A stretch of 61,033 bases of DNA from Echinococcus granulosus (Eukaryota; Platyhelminthes; Cestoda; Cyclophyllidea; Taeniidae): assembly GCF_000524195.1 (NCBI RefSeq), contig NW_020170398.1, positions 795,364 through 856,396 on the forward strand. The letters run 5' to 3'. Both the position numbers and the translations under genes were made by a program. The notes below the pieces were generated by a model. The model worked only from the letters and a program-made list of their open reading frames with translations, ran no database searches and was not told where the DNA came from. The stretch's first letter is position 1. Every line of letters starts with the position of its first letter. Positions 1 to 12,900 of the stretch are shown here, one piece after another.

Positions 1-3000
1 ATCAGGATGTCAACGTGTTACTGGGGGCACCGACGGGTTCAGGAAAAACGGCGATGGCCGAACTCGCAATGTTCCGTGTTTTTAATACAACTCCAGAGAA
101 AAAGGTAATTGCTTTCATTTATCAAGTTATTCCTTTTTGCTAGTGTGTCTACATTGCCCCGTTGAAAGCGCTTGTGCGAGAACGGGTGGACGATTGGTCC
201 GTTCAGATTGGCAAAAAACTCGGAAAGCGGTGAGTCGGTACCATTTAGTCCTTGTCAATTTGTTTCATATTTCTTTAATGGGAGGTAAAACTTGAGTCGC
301 AAATTGCTCGGTTAATATCACTGATAGATCAGTAATTAGAAAGGGGCTAAATCCTATTTGTAAGGGTATTTTTGCTGGCAGTTTGTATGTGGCAATATTT
401 CAATATCTGCAGCGTGGTTGAGCTGACGGGCGATGTGAGTCCAGATGCCAGTCTCCTACGAAATGCGGATGTAATTGTGTCAACACCGGAGAAGTGGGAT
501 GGTGTTTCACGAAGTTGGCGACAGCGCAACTACGTCCGTCAGATTGCTCTCATCGTGATCGATGAGATCCACATGGTTGGGGAGGATCGTGGTCCCGTTA
601 TAGAAGTGAGTTCGCTCGCTTATTTTTAACTCCATTAGTCTGTTCGAAAAGTGTGTAATTTCTGATTGTCAAGACTCCTCCTTCCCAAGCTTTCAGATTG
701 TTTGCTTCCTTTTTTCAGGCGATTGTATCGCGAGCCAACTTCATCGCAAATCAGTTGAACACACGAGTTCGCATCGTGGGTCTATCGACTGCGCTTGCTA
801 ATGCGGTAGACATGGCGGTGTGGCTACGGGTGCCCCTCACTCCGCTCGGTGTGGAGAGCGGCTGCAGTGGACGCGGCCTTTTCAACTTCCGGCCTTCCGT
901 CCGTCCGGTGCCTCTAGAAGTTCACATTCAGGCTTTTCCTGGTCGTCATTACTGCCCCCGCATGGCTCTGATGAACAAACCCATCTTCCAAGGTATGACT
1001 TTTTGATTATTCTGATTTAGCCACATGACATCAATGTGTGGTGTTTGTTGTTGCAATTCCTTTGTCTGATTCAGCAGCAGCAATTCAGTCCCATTAGCTT
1101 AGAATCGGAATGCATAGCAAACAAGTTATTTGGGAAGCCGCATTTATTTAATTTATTGCGTTTATCATGGTTCCAAGTATGCAAGGATTTCAAGGAGACT
1201 GAAGGCAAGGAGACGGCTGAGGGGGAAAGTATTAGTAGTAGCAACAATAGGAATGCAGTGGTGGTTGTTAGCATACCATTCAGTGATGGAGGCGAAGGTG
1301 ATCCAAGGAGGGGTAGAAAAAAGTTGAGAGTTTCGGAGAGGGGGAGGAAACGGCGAAAAAGTGGGCGACAAGTAGTGGCAGGGTTTTGGGAGTAGAAATT
1401 ATTTTGCAACTTCGGCTAATCAGACGTGTCAATTATTTGCGATGGAAGCATCACTACTGGTGGAACTAAAGTATTATTTATTTATTTAACCTAACAGCAA
1501 TTCAAAGTCACTCGGCAGAGAAGCCGGTGTTGGTTTTCGTGGCGAGTCGGCGGCAGACAAGACGGACGGCGTTCGATTTGATCAGCCACGCCTCATCGGA
1601 CTTTTTGCCGCGTCGATGGCTTCACATGGATGTTGACGAGGCAGGTCTTTGCTCTTTGCCTGGGTCGGTGACCAATCAAACATCCACTCAATCGACTTTC
1701 TTTTATTCACTGTGTTAGATGGAGGCCTTGGCATCGACGATGAGAGACCAAAACCTTCAAATAACCCTCCCCTACGGCATCGGTATTCATCACGCCGGCC
1801 TGCGTGAAAACGATAGGCGGATTGTGGAAGAGCTCTTTGTCAATCAAAAAATTCAGGTAGATTTTCTTTTTTTACAAAACGTATTCCAACTTTCCACACT
1901 GGACTCACTTGATACGTCGGCACTCACTATAATCGGTTCCCAATTTTTCCCATTCTAAAGGTGCTGATTGCCACGTCTACACTGGCATGGGGTGTCAATT
2001 TTCCCGCTCACCTGGTGATTGTCAAGGGAACGGAATATTTCGATGGAAAAACGAAGCGATATGTCGACTACCCCATCACTGGTATATTAAATGTATTCAT
2101 GTTTCCCTTTTTCAATCCTGTGTTTGTATACATTTACGTGACTAGTGCCAAAGTTTATATTCTACTGCTGTTTCTCCGACGACACTTTTCTTTGGTCACC
2201 ATCGATTAATTTCAGTTATTAACGTCTGCATCGTTATGAATGTGGGTTCGTTGGTCGTTCACATCAGTGGACTGGAAATAGGCCCATGGTTGTCTGTGGA
2301 TGAGTTCATTCGTTGATAAAAATGCTTTTTTGTATGTGGGAGTAGCCATTCAGTCGCAAGCCTCATACGTATTTAGTGGTGATAATGATGACGTGTAAAC
2401 TCAAGTGTTGGTGCTATTTGCTTGACAACGGCCAACTGCTTGCTTACACATCGGTGAAAAGTTGCCTTTGGCCTCGCAGATGTGCTGCAGATGATGGGTC
2501 GTGCTGGACGTCCGCAATTCGACACTGAGGGCAAGGCGGTGGTGATGGTGCAGGACATCAAGAAGGCCTTCTACAAGCGTTTCCTCTACGAACCCTTTCC
2601 TGTGGAGAGCTGCCTTCCTCGCATCCTGCCCGACTACCTGAATGCCGAGGTCGCCTCTGGCAGCGTCGCTTCCATGCAGGCAGCCGTTGAATGCATCACG
2701 TGGACATTCTATTTCCGTCGCCTTCTCATGAATCCCAAGTTCGCTTTTTCAACATCATTTTCACTAATCCACCATTGTTTAAGTCTAACTGGGCGTTTTT
2801 ATACAGCTACTACCATCTGGAGGACACGAGTGCAGCGGGTGTGAGTGCCTTCCTTTCTGCGGTCGTGTCCTCCGCGGTAGAGCAATTGATGGATGCTGGT
2901 TGTGTTGAGGTGGGTGAACCTGAATTTGACGAGATGAATACGAATATCATCCCTCTCTACTCCACTGCAATGGGTCGACTCGCGTCCTTCTACTACATTT

Positions 3001-4618
3001 CCCACAAAACCATCCGCCTGTTCGCGGAGAGTCTTTCAGCCACCACCAGCATTGAGGATCTCATTTACATCCTCTCGGTGTGTCTACTTGCCTCGGTGTG
3101 AAATAATGTCCGTCAAAATGGAATAAGTGGAATTTATTTCGTCTAGATGAGTGAAGAGTTTGCGGACATTCCGGTGCGCCATAGTGAGGACGAGGTGAAC
3201 GCAACTTTGGCAGGCGAAATGCCGCTGCGATTGCGGGAGCCGCCGGAGTCGGGGCACGCGAAAGCACACCTTCTATTGCAAGCCCACCTCTCGCGGAAGA
3301 CGTTGGGGCTGCCGGTGGCGGACTACATAACAGACACGGCGTCGCTACTGGAACAGACGCCGCGACTGCTTGCTGCGCTGCTTGACTGCGCCGCACTTGG
3401 TGGGCATCTGGCGGCGGCACTGCGATGCGTCCTCCTCGGGCAGATGATTGGACGCGCGCTTTGGCTCTCCGACTCGCCGCTGCTGCAACTCTCCGCCTCA
3501 CTTGACTCCTCCCATCTCGCGGCTTTTCACCTAAGCGAAGATGCTTACGTGGAAACGTTGCCTCAGTTGTTGAAAGTGGCTGGTGCTGCGCCTCGATTCC
3601 CCGGACTGCGAGATGTCATAGGGGACCGCCTAGCTCCCGAAATCGTCGAACAGATCAGGAGGGTGAGGTGGTGATAATGTGTAGCAGTTCGGAGACAAAA
3701 TTACGAGTTACCAAGTGCTGCTAGGATATTCACGCCAGTTTAATCTTGGCTACTTCAATCGTTGTTGCACAGCTTTTTAATGCCTCTGGCTGTATCAAAT
3801 TCACCATGGATATCATCTGTGCCAGCACGAATAGGCCTTCAGCTCGTGATTTTGCGGCTACAAAATGTTCGAAGAATGCCAATTTTAATTAAGCGATTTA
3901 GTTAAGCGAAATGAGATATTTCTTACACTAAAATTCTTCATCACATTATTTTTAGTGCTATTGACGCCAGTAGTCCTCCCTTCTTTTCAGTAAATCTGAC
4001 CTTCAGCCTTTCTCTCCCCACAGACTCTTTTGTGCTTACCAATCGTATCACTCCAAATATCCCTAGCAGGGGGTCCGAGTGAAGAAAAGGTGTCCATTAT
4101 CGGACTCGACGTCTCCCCAGAGGAAGCCAGACAACATCCGCTCGACGTGCACCCCGATACCGACTATGCACTTATCGTGACCCTCAACTACGAAAATACT
4201 CCCTCGCTAATGGTGGGCACCAATTCGAAGTAACCTTTTCACTTACACATTTCAAGCAGCAGCACTACTTCTGTTTCAGCCTCGAGATCATGGGGTACGT
4301 CAATCACGGCCGCCTGGTTGGGTTGTGGCGTTGGGCGAGCCGATGGGAACGGGGGTGGACGAGGGTGGTCTTCTGCTGGGCATGAAGAAAACGACCTTCA
4401 GGAAGAGCCCCTCCCACGCTAATGTGGTTTCTCTGTCTTTCCGCTTCGACGACACGACGACCACTGCTGAGGGCTTACACGAGCTGTCGCTCTATCTTAT
4501 GTCCGACACCTTTTTGTCCATGGACCAACAACTTTCCTTCTGTCTCCGCCTTCTCCCTCCCTTGGAAGGCGAGGGGGACCAAGCCGGCGGTGTGGAGGAC
4601 TATGAGGATGAAGTGTAG
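1..4618 (+). CDS. ASCC3: ASCC3 helicase, C-terminal half (partial at 5' end)
   Basis: Activating signal cointegrator 1 complex subunit 3, a large Ski2/Brr2-type RNA/DNA helicase used in alkylation repair and in splitting collided ribosomes. The window enters inside the second helicase cassette. Exons deduced from phase: 3-104, 144-229, 413-605, 719-992, 1498-1667, 1719-1856, 1961-2081, 2480-2738, 2807-3077, 3147-3662, 4024-4212, 4280-4618, giving about 885 residues to the TAG at 4616. Visible motifs: Walker [10 protein letters not shown] (nt 24-50), DEIH (561-572), STA in [25 protein letters not shown] and [12 protein letters not shown], followed by a winged-helix and Sec63-like region ending in an Ig-like fold ([14 protein letters not shown]). 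Order and spacing agree closely with animal ASCC3; Brr2 is less likely because [17 protein letters not shown] and [12 protein letters not shown] fit ASCC3. The donors at 1667 and 4212 were chosen because only they keep the frame. The N-terminal cassette lies outside the window. Confidence 0.95.
2480..4618 (+). other. ASCC3 motif VI and Sec63-like C-terminal region
   Basis: Five exons carry the helicase motif VI ([12 protein letters not shown]), the winged-helix segment and the Sec63-like module that packs against the RecA domains in Ski2/Brr2 helicases. Recognisable anchors are [27 protein letters not shown], the stretch [13 protein letters not shown] and the helix [12 protein letters not shown]. 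The final exon has the weakly conserved beta-sandwich and ends with an acidic tail (GVEDYEDEV). The junction at 2738/2807 reads [12 protein letters not shown] and supports the splice choice. Confidence 0.85.
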
Positions 4619-5109
4619 CATTCATGATTGCCACCTCTCTGTGTATACTAACTGAGTGATTTTTTTAATGAATAACCTACTTTCTTTTCCACTGGACCGG
4701 CCTCTTCAGTGGGCTGGGAATGTGACAACCGTACAAAGAAAAGTGAAATAGCATGGTAACTAGTGCTTTTGGCATTAATACCGCCAAGATAAAGCTGTTT
4801 TTTTTTTCTGTCTACCGTTCAAAGCTATTTGGTAGTGTACCCTTTTTAACCTTTCTATTCAAAATCTGATTAAGACCATCATAAAACATGTTTATTAAAT
4901 ACAAGAAGATAATAATTCTAAGGACTAGGGCATAGTGGCATTGGCATAGATAACGCGCATCCAAAAGCAACCATGAAGGAAGTTCACGTTTCTTAGGGCA
5001 GGAGAGGGGAGGGAGAAGAGGGGAGCAAAGAGAGCGCACGTAGGGTCAAATCGGCTAATCCACACTCGCATTTATGTACAAAGAAATGGCAATTAGCGTT
5101 CTGGTCGTT
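4619..5109. other. convergent 3' intergenic spacer
   Basis: This 491-base spacer lies between the ASCC3 stop on the plus strand and the RAPGEF stop on the minus strand. It holds the 3' untranslated regions of both genes and no open frame that looks coding. A T-rich run lies at about 4798-4807 and an overlapping pair of poly(A) signals near 4891-4899. Confidence 0.7.
4891..4899. promoter_or_regulatory. overlapping poly(A) signals for two convergent genes
   Basis: The nine bases TTTATTAAA read as AATAAA on the minus strand (4896-4891), about 215 bases past the RAPGEF stop, and as ATTAAA on the plus strand (4894-4899), about 275 bases past the ASCC3 stop. Both are standard metazoan poly(A) hexamers at sensible distances. 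That they are used is inference. Confidence 0.5.
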
Positions 5110-6943
5110 TCATCGCACTGGTCGACCATCTAAAGGAGGAAAAGATAAGCGTTAGTTATGCTGAAATCAGCATAAAGGTCACCAGGGTTCAAAAAGTGTC
5201 AGGAACCTTGTCCACGTGTAAGAGGCTGAACACTAGCGCCCAAATGCTGTTGGTGCTGCTTCATCGCCACAACCTGGAAGATTAAGATACACAAAAGTGG
5301 ACAAATTAAAAGCCGACTTGGGTAGAGAAGCAAATGTGGCAGAAGTCACCTCGTGGTAGGAGGGAAGCGGTGGTCTTTGCATAGCGCCTTGGGGCGAAGG
5401 GTGTCGATGAACCAAAGCCGGTGAGGTGACTCTTGGTGGTCCTCCCACACCACCCCGTGGAGGCGGTTCGCTCGATCTTCGCACGAAACCCCCAACATTT
5501 CGCATCTGCTGCTGCTGTTGTTGCTGCTGCTGCTGCATCTTCAACATCATAGCATAATCATACGCTGGTGGTTGTTTCGGCGGCATCGAGTGTTGAGGTG
5601 GCAGTGGTGGTGGCGCAGGAGGAGGCGGTGGAGGTGGTGGTGGTGGTGGTGGAGAATGGAATCTGCTCCGCTGCTGACTTGGCAATGCCATCTGTTGTTG
5701 TCGTGCCACCCATTGTGCTGCAGCCATCGCTGACGTTTGCTGCTGCTGCTGTTGCTGGCGGTATTGCTGGTGCTGCTGGTGGAGTTGGAGGTGATAGACA
5801 TTGGTGGTGGGGGGAGGAAGGTATCGACCCCTCTGACCCGTCCTCTGATCTCCCACTACATAAGCGGGCACACCGTTGGACAGGTAGTGTTGATAGCGCA
5901 CGCCGTAGTGGCAATATTGCTGAGGATGCAACAGCTGTTGGTGGTAATGGTGATAGTGCTGTTGCTGTGGGTATGTTGGGACCGCACACATTCGCATGCG
6001 GCGACGCGAGGTTCGCTCCTGTAGAGCAATGAGCTTTCGAGCATCCTCGATCGACTGGTTACCGAAGATGGAGCGGTGAGAAGAGATAGTGGCGGTCGCA
6101 CTGGATGTGGGTACCATGGCGGCAGCTGTGGAAATGACGGTTACTTGTGGTGGTGTCGGTGGCAGTTGAGATTTCGAAGGAGGAGATTCAGCCACGAAAG
6201 CTGATTTTCCACCCACCACCGCTACCGATGGCGGTAGTGGATGCTGAGGCGGTGCGGGAGCAGGTGTAGGGGTGGGAGTGGCCTCCTTAGAAGTGGCGCC
6301 ACCGGATTCCGCCCGATGCGAAAGCTGCGCCAACCGATCCAGGTCCTCAGTTACTCGTAAACCCGCCATGTAGGTGCGCACTCGCAAGCGCATCTGCCAC
6401 GCCGCATACATTGCCTTCACTTTGGCTTTTTTCATCCCACCCCAAGCAACACCTCCCAGATTGGGTACTGTCACCCGAGTTGGTGAAGAGCCAGCACCGG
6501 AGGCGGTGGAGAGGAGAAGGGAGGTGGCACCACTCATCAACGAGACAACACCGCCTCCATCACTGGACTTTTTTGGTTGTATATGTGAGCCTGACGGAAA
6601 AACAGAGTTTTTTTAAAAAAAAACATTAAGGTTACTTATATTGCAATAAGTTAGCCTGACTCAAATTGAGTTGCATATAGATATTTGACTAACCTTGATT
6701 GTTTACAGAATCAGTGGCGGAGGACGCGGAAGCAGTGGAAATGTTGGAAGCAGAGGAGGTTGGTAGAGATGGTTGTTGGTGCTGCTGTTGTGGTGCTGAA
6801 ATATCAATCGTGGTGGCATTGCCGCTGCCACCTCCAGGAGCCAATAGAAAAGAGAATTTATTCGAGGTGCCGCCTGATTGGAGGAGGCGTTGGGCCAATG
6901 GGAGATCGTACTCGATGTCACACATTCGACGGAGGGAGCGAAT
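5110..6943 (-). other. RAPGEF C-terminal low-complexity tail (exons 17-20)
   Basis: After the catalytic domain, exon 17 carries a Ser/Asn/Gln-rich segment, and exon 18 (1241 bases) begins with the conserved helix KKAKVKAMYAAWQMRLRVR that matches the vertebrate KLYEDAQMARKVKQYL region. The rest is His/Gln/Pro-rich with several glutamine runs and about a dozen consecutive prolines, ending LPSYHE. Two small exons at 5273-5207 and 5129-5110 are predicted from good AG acceptors and phase, and end GRPVR then TGA. Confidence 0.65.
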
Positions 6944-9900
6944 CTAGCAAACAAACGAAAATTCAACCACGAAAGCCATCGAGATGATGGTCTTAGCTAG
7001 TAATATCCAGTACTATCCATGAGACCCCACTACAACCATCGAATTAGTAAAATTTGAGTAAAAATAAAAATTATTTAATCAAATCCTAGTGGCAGTAACA
7101 AAGCCCTTAAATCTGCTAAATTAATCTGCCTGACAATTTAATGATTGGCAAAGAGTCAGCCAACTTTCACTGACCTCCTTGGCGAACATGCGCAGCTTGG
7201 CGAAGTTGATGAGTTGAGGGCAGGCAGACGAGGAGGCGGAGGTGGCGGGGCTGCGTGAGGGGTTGCCTAGGTGAATGAAGGTTAGGTCTTTCAACACCAG
7301 TGGTAGATAGGGCACGAGAGGGAGACACTGCGCCCCCGTTTGCGGCGACTGCGGCGGCGAGGTGAGGAGGTTGCGGTAGTGCGCGAAGTTTCGTGAGGGG
7401 TCCAACACCAACTGCAGTGGAGTAAATACGTAAATAGGCCGGCAGACAGACGGACAGAGACAGTTAAGCGGACGGATAGATGGACTAATGGCTCGATGGA
7501 GGGATGGAGGGATGCAGAGGCTAAAATGAATGTTAATTTGGTTGCTAGGTTGGGTAATTGAGATACGTAGACGCACTGATGGAGAAAGAGAAATCAAAGG
7601 TAAAATATAGGCAGATAAAGAGGAGTAGAGGATGCTGGTCGTAGCTTGCGAGCCTCCTTCTACGCATTTTTCCTTATGGGAACAGACGGGCAGGCAGTCA
7701 GGTAGACATGGGAATATCCACAACCCCTTTTCACTCCCGTTTTAAACAAAGCTGGCCTAGAGCTTTACTAAGACGCTGCAAGTGACAAATTGCAGGTCAA
7801 TCAGCTTCATTCTTACTGTATGACTGCGTGTGCTACAACCTTCTGAATGAGGGGGAAGAAAGTGAGTTAGTCCAATGTCAAAGGCAAGGGCAAAGATGAA
7901 GGCGAAGGCTAGTAGCAACCGCAAATGTAAAAGAAAAAACAGAGATGAATTTGATGGACGGCTTGACAGATAACAGACAGACAGGCAGAGGAAGAGACGT
8001 ACAGCGAGGTCGCGACTCATCTTGACGTATTTATTGGGAAGGCGCTCCCAGGTCTGCCGCAGACGTTCCACCGGCGACATGTGCAATCCCACGAGGATGC
8101 AGAACATGGTGTTGAAATTTCGCAGATCTCTGCACAACTTCGCTATCTACAGTCGAAAAAATGCAAAGGAGAGTGCGTACACCCTGTCTGCTATCGGCTT
8201 GGGTAGCTAATTGGACTGCCATCACTTGCCCAAGGCATCACACCAAGAGATGATTAGCATATAGGGGCACATCACGAAAAAGAGACCGTTACTGCTAATA
8301 AGTAGCTGCATACATTATGGTAGTGATTCAACAGATCAATGGATGTAAAGCGCACAGTGTATCAAAGAGGAAATCCCACCGGTACTCACACAAGTGGCTC
8401 GAGTGCTACAGACCCGGTTTCCACATTACTGAAAATAGGCGAATTTGCGGACAAATGGGAGATGAAACAATGATTGACGGATGGTGGGTCACACGGGAAG
8501 GAGACATTTGGCACATAGACCATCCAGTTCTCCAAACAACCCAATACCATTTTTGTTAATAGACAAGACTGAAAGTCAAGTGGTCATCGAAACGTCCGCT
8601 GCCAGTCTTCGTTGTGAAGTACTGTGGATATTCTCAGAAAATGCACATTTTCCTTTTTGGTTATCAGCTTTTTCCGTAGTGTGTATCGATTGCACAAATA
8701 AAGTAGGTTTTTAACCCTTGCTACCAGCGTCACATATATGTGACATGAAACCTTGACCAATTTACGATAATCAGTTGCACCACCTCTTAGCACAAAAAGA
8801 TTGGTTGACCTTAAGATCAAAATAGAGGTAGGGTACTCTTCGTCTGAAGACAACCGCATTTTACTAGCACTTGAGTGCTTCAATCCTCAGATCTGCAAAG
8901 CGCACTAAAAGACAGCAATCACAAGGACAATGCCAATTGCACCACCAATATTGAAATTGGTGACAGCACAGTGATGCAAAGCTCTGTCTTTGATTTGGCT
9001 ACTAGTAAAGCAATTTTCACCCACCTTGATGAATCTCTTGAGCATATCGACACGTTTGGGGAGACTGGTCTCAGCGCACAGCTCAGAGGGCACCCAGTAG
9101 GCCTCTTTATTGACCACGTCTGCGAAGGCGTCCAGATTTCCACAACCCGTTGCGAATCCGCCTCCACCTCCACCGTCGTTGTCGATGTTCTCGTTGTTAC
9201 TGCTATTGCTACAGCCATCAAGAGCAGAAGAGGCTGGAGGGGTGAGACCGAACACCTTGTCGACGAATTCCGCAGCTTCGATGGAACGGAAAATAGAGAA
9301 GTCATCCAAGGTCAGTTGGATGGCAACCTCCTCCGGTGATAGCTGTCAGTGAAACCGAAGTGTTAGTGGGTGCTGGATTTATGAAAATGGCAAGATATGC
9401 GTGAGCGTATGCGGATACTTGGGTGAGGGAGACGCGGCTCTCCTGATAGATGACTTTGGCCACCTCGTCGGTGATGAGAACATCGGACACGCGGTTAGGT
9501 TTGAGGTAGTAACGCGAGTTCAATGCGATTCGATTGGCCAAATCGTCCATGTTGTCTGCGATTCGACTCTGTTTCATGATCGGTCCCTCGTCCACAGTGA
9601 CCTTGAAAGGTTTGAACAGTCTCAAATAACAAATCAAACATCTCAATGTGCTCAAAGGGAGGAAGGAGAAAAGGAATAAACACGCCACAGGATATCCAAG
9701 TGAGGTGAGGAAGAGAGAAAATGAAAAGAAATGTGCAACGGTAAATAGTAGAATGAATAGGAAAAGTCCTTCAGTGGCGTTAAATAAAAAGAATTCTCAA
9801 TTGGACGGACCTAAAACCCAACAGAAGACTATTAAAGGTTAGAAAAGAAGGACAGTCGAAGGCAGGAGGAGGAGAAAAAGGATGGCCGACTCGACAGACA

Positions 9901-12900
9901 TCCTACTGTTACGATAGCGGAAAAAAAGGAACGGGACGGAAAAAGACAGGTGACAAACTCACTAGACAGAGACAGAACTCCGCGGCAACATCGTCGACAT
10001 CGATGCTAAACTCCTGGGCAGCGAGACGGACAGCGGTACGTGCGATGGTGCGCGGGTGGAGAGGCACTAGCTTGCTCACCTGGTCCTTCGCTTCCGCGCC
10101 CAGCGAGCGCCACACACGGATCACCGACATTCCTCCGGCCTCACCCATTCCTGCCGATGCGGAGGAGGCCCCACCCCACCACGCACCCTGTGGCTGGTCG
10201 CCTCTACTCCTGCCGCCAGCCCCAGTGATGGTTAAATCTGGCTGCGAGGAGGAGCGAGTGAGTCCCGAGGAGGAAGAGGGATCAAAGGAAGTGGAGGGAA
10301 GAAGAGACGTTTCGGCGGTAGCAGATGGTCTAACGGGGGGAAGAGGAGACCGCGGGTGTGGGGCGCCAGGCGGGTAACGGAGCGAAACCGCACCCCGAAC
10401 GAGGTGCGACTAAACAGAAGGGACGGCAGCGCAAGGTCATTATGAAGAAGGTGTTGTGACGTGGAGTTAGTTGTTTCAGTAGTATACTTTATCATTTAGA
10501 CGTTGAAACCAGCGTTTTACAACCTCTACGCCAGTTGCCCACACCTTCATGAACCTGGTCTGCGTTTCCAGCCTATCAGTCCTACTGCATATGGAGTGAT
10601 GAAGATACCTCTAGACCTCGCTGCCCTAGGAGGCTATATTGAAAGTAGACAAGCCAGCAAATTCACCAATGACAATTGAGAGTTAGTTACTAGACAAACC
10701 TGTTCACCAGGAAGACGTTGACATTTTTGTTGTTGCTGTCGTTCCACCCAGTTGTCAATGGAAGAGGAGGGTATTCCAGCAGCTCGAGAAGAAGCGTTGA
10801 TAAGGCTCCTAAAAGAAAAGGACACAATCATCAGTGGTTTACCACCTAACCATCTGTTCTAAGACCAAGTAAGTCCAAAGTACACCAAATCTTCCTCTAG
10901 GTCATTTTGAGGTCATTACAAATAAAGTCAATTTGATGATCCCGCCTAATTAATCCAGCATTAGGGTCAAACCTGCCTATTATCAGCATTAGTGAATTAG
11001 TCGTCAAACCACCGATCCGACTTAAAAACGCATACACACAAAAATACATAAAAAAAGCAAGCGGAAGAAGTTTTCGATTCGTCAGCACACATGCCTTTGG
11101 CGCACAGTTGATTGGTTGAGGGTACTCCTACTTTTGCACACACACACACACACACACAAACACATGCGGTGTGTAGGTGTATGAAAGGCGTGGATTCGAC
11201 AAGAGAGGAGAGGACACAAATGAAATGGGGGAGCAAAGAAGGCAAGAAACTTACAGGCCCTCCTGAATGGAGGCCACCTCGAATGCGTTGAAGTGATCAT
11301 CCCTGGTGGAGATGACAGTGGCTCGATTTTTGGAGGTCAATCGGGAGTTCAGTTCGCCCACATTGGACATGAGCTCGTAGAACTCTGTATGGAGGGGAAA
11401 GGGAGGAAGAAAGAGAGGGAGGCATTAGTACTCAATTTGGCAGGAGGGGACATTGTGATTGGTCACTTGGAGGTGACCAAAGAGACAGAACGCGAAAGGC
11501 AATTCCGGCCAAATGTGTGAGAGGTTATTTAAAGCACAGAGCGTATATGACATCCGATGCGGCGGACGCACTGCCATCGCATAAACGCACATCCACATGG
11601 CAATTGCACTTCCGAAAGGAGTATTTTAGCCAAAAGCTGTAGCAAAATGATGTTTATTTCTGGAATGAAAGAAAAAAGTAATACTGCGACAGAGGTAACA
11701 AAGTAGGAGCCAGTGAACACACCGATAGGGACTGTACAGCATGCATTCCAGTTAAACCGTTTCAATGTAAATACGACTGCTTATAAATGCCCGCAATTAC
11801 TGGCCCACATCTCGGGCGCAAAGCACTCCAGCCCATTCAAAAAAGGAGGCGGTGATAAGCGAAGGTGGCCCTTGAACAGAGGCGTAAAACTCGGATCTGC
11901 GGATAAGTAATTTAAGAACAGCGCTGCATGACAACTGGATGCGCAGCCGTTCAGCGGTAAAACAATGACGCAAGTCTGTATTTCGCCACCATGGTGATTC
12001 CTATCCCATCATAACAGCAGACGGTCCAGTGAATGCCAATGAGACGAATCTTTCTAACGGAAAAAAATTTGCAGTTTGGTGAAGTCTGTACACATCGAGT
12101 GTCAAGAAGGCTATTCTCGGATTTTAAGCCTCACAGAAGGGTTAATTGTGGAAGAAGAGTTTTGAAAAGGAGCACAGCATGGATGCACCAATTTATTTTG
12201 TAATCAGAGTGAACGTCAAAGCAATGAAGGCTCGCGGATTCGACACTAAAGCCCAAGGAGCAAGATGGTTCAAGTCTGTTGGNNNNNNNNNNNNNNNNNN
12301 NNNNNNNNNNNNNNNNNNNNNNNNNNNNNNNNNNNNNNNNNNNNNNNNNNNNNNNNNNNNNNNNNNNNNNNNNNNNNNNNNNTAGTTGGTCAAGAAAGGC
12401 ACCATAAACAAACAGAATTTTGGGGCTGGAGATCAATTGTAGGAATAAGGGGGGGGGGGGGGTGGCATGAGGAGTCAGAATGGAGCAACAGTATCACTGC
12501 TACCATCACAAGTATACCATGAGGACATAACTGCGCATTAGCCAGCATCTTGCGACTTAGTCAGCACTGCCTGCAACCTCGTACACGATACGGAGGGCTG
12601 AGTCATCTTCACGGAAGACCGCAATCACAACAAGGAACGGCGTACAATGCGACAAAACATAAAAGGCACCACCCAACAACACCTATCACAGTTGCTTGTG
12701 CACCTAAATTAGTCAGTTCGGTTCGGGTTATAAAGTGGCGATGGTCAGACGGTGTTGCCATTCGAAAGTGAAAACCGCGTTTTAAAAGTAGGGCCAGTGG
12801 GGCAACAAAACGGACAATGAAGCTTTTGATGCCTTGCGAATACCACTTTTACCAGCGGCGCTTCAGAGCTCAGCATCATAAATGCGTAGTATCTATTGTC

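Noticed and set aside
5233..6100. Many overlapping open frames on both strands opposite the RAPGEF tail
   Set aside because: They are shadows of CAG and CCN repeats in RAPGEF exon 18.
7121..7723. 200-codon minus-strand open frame
   Set aside because: Only 7411-7175 is coding; upstream it reads into an intron rich in pyrimidine repeats on that strand.
10003..10377. 124-codon plus-strand open frame
   Set aside because: Antisense shadow of RAPGEF exon 12, whose minus-strand frame matches the family linker and RA domain.
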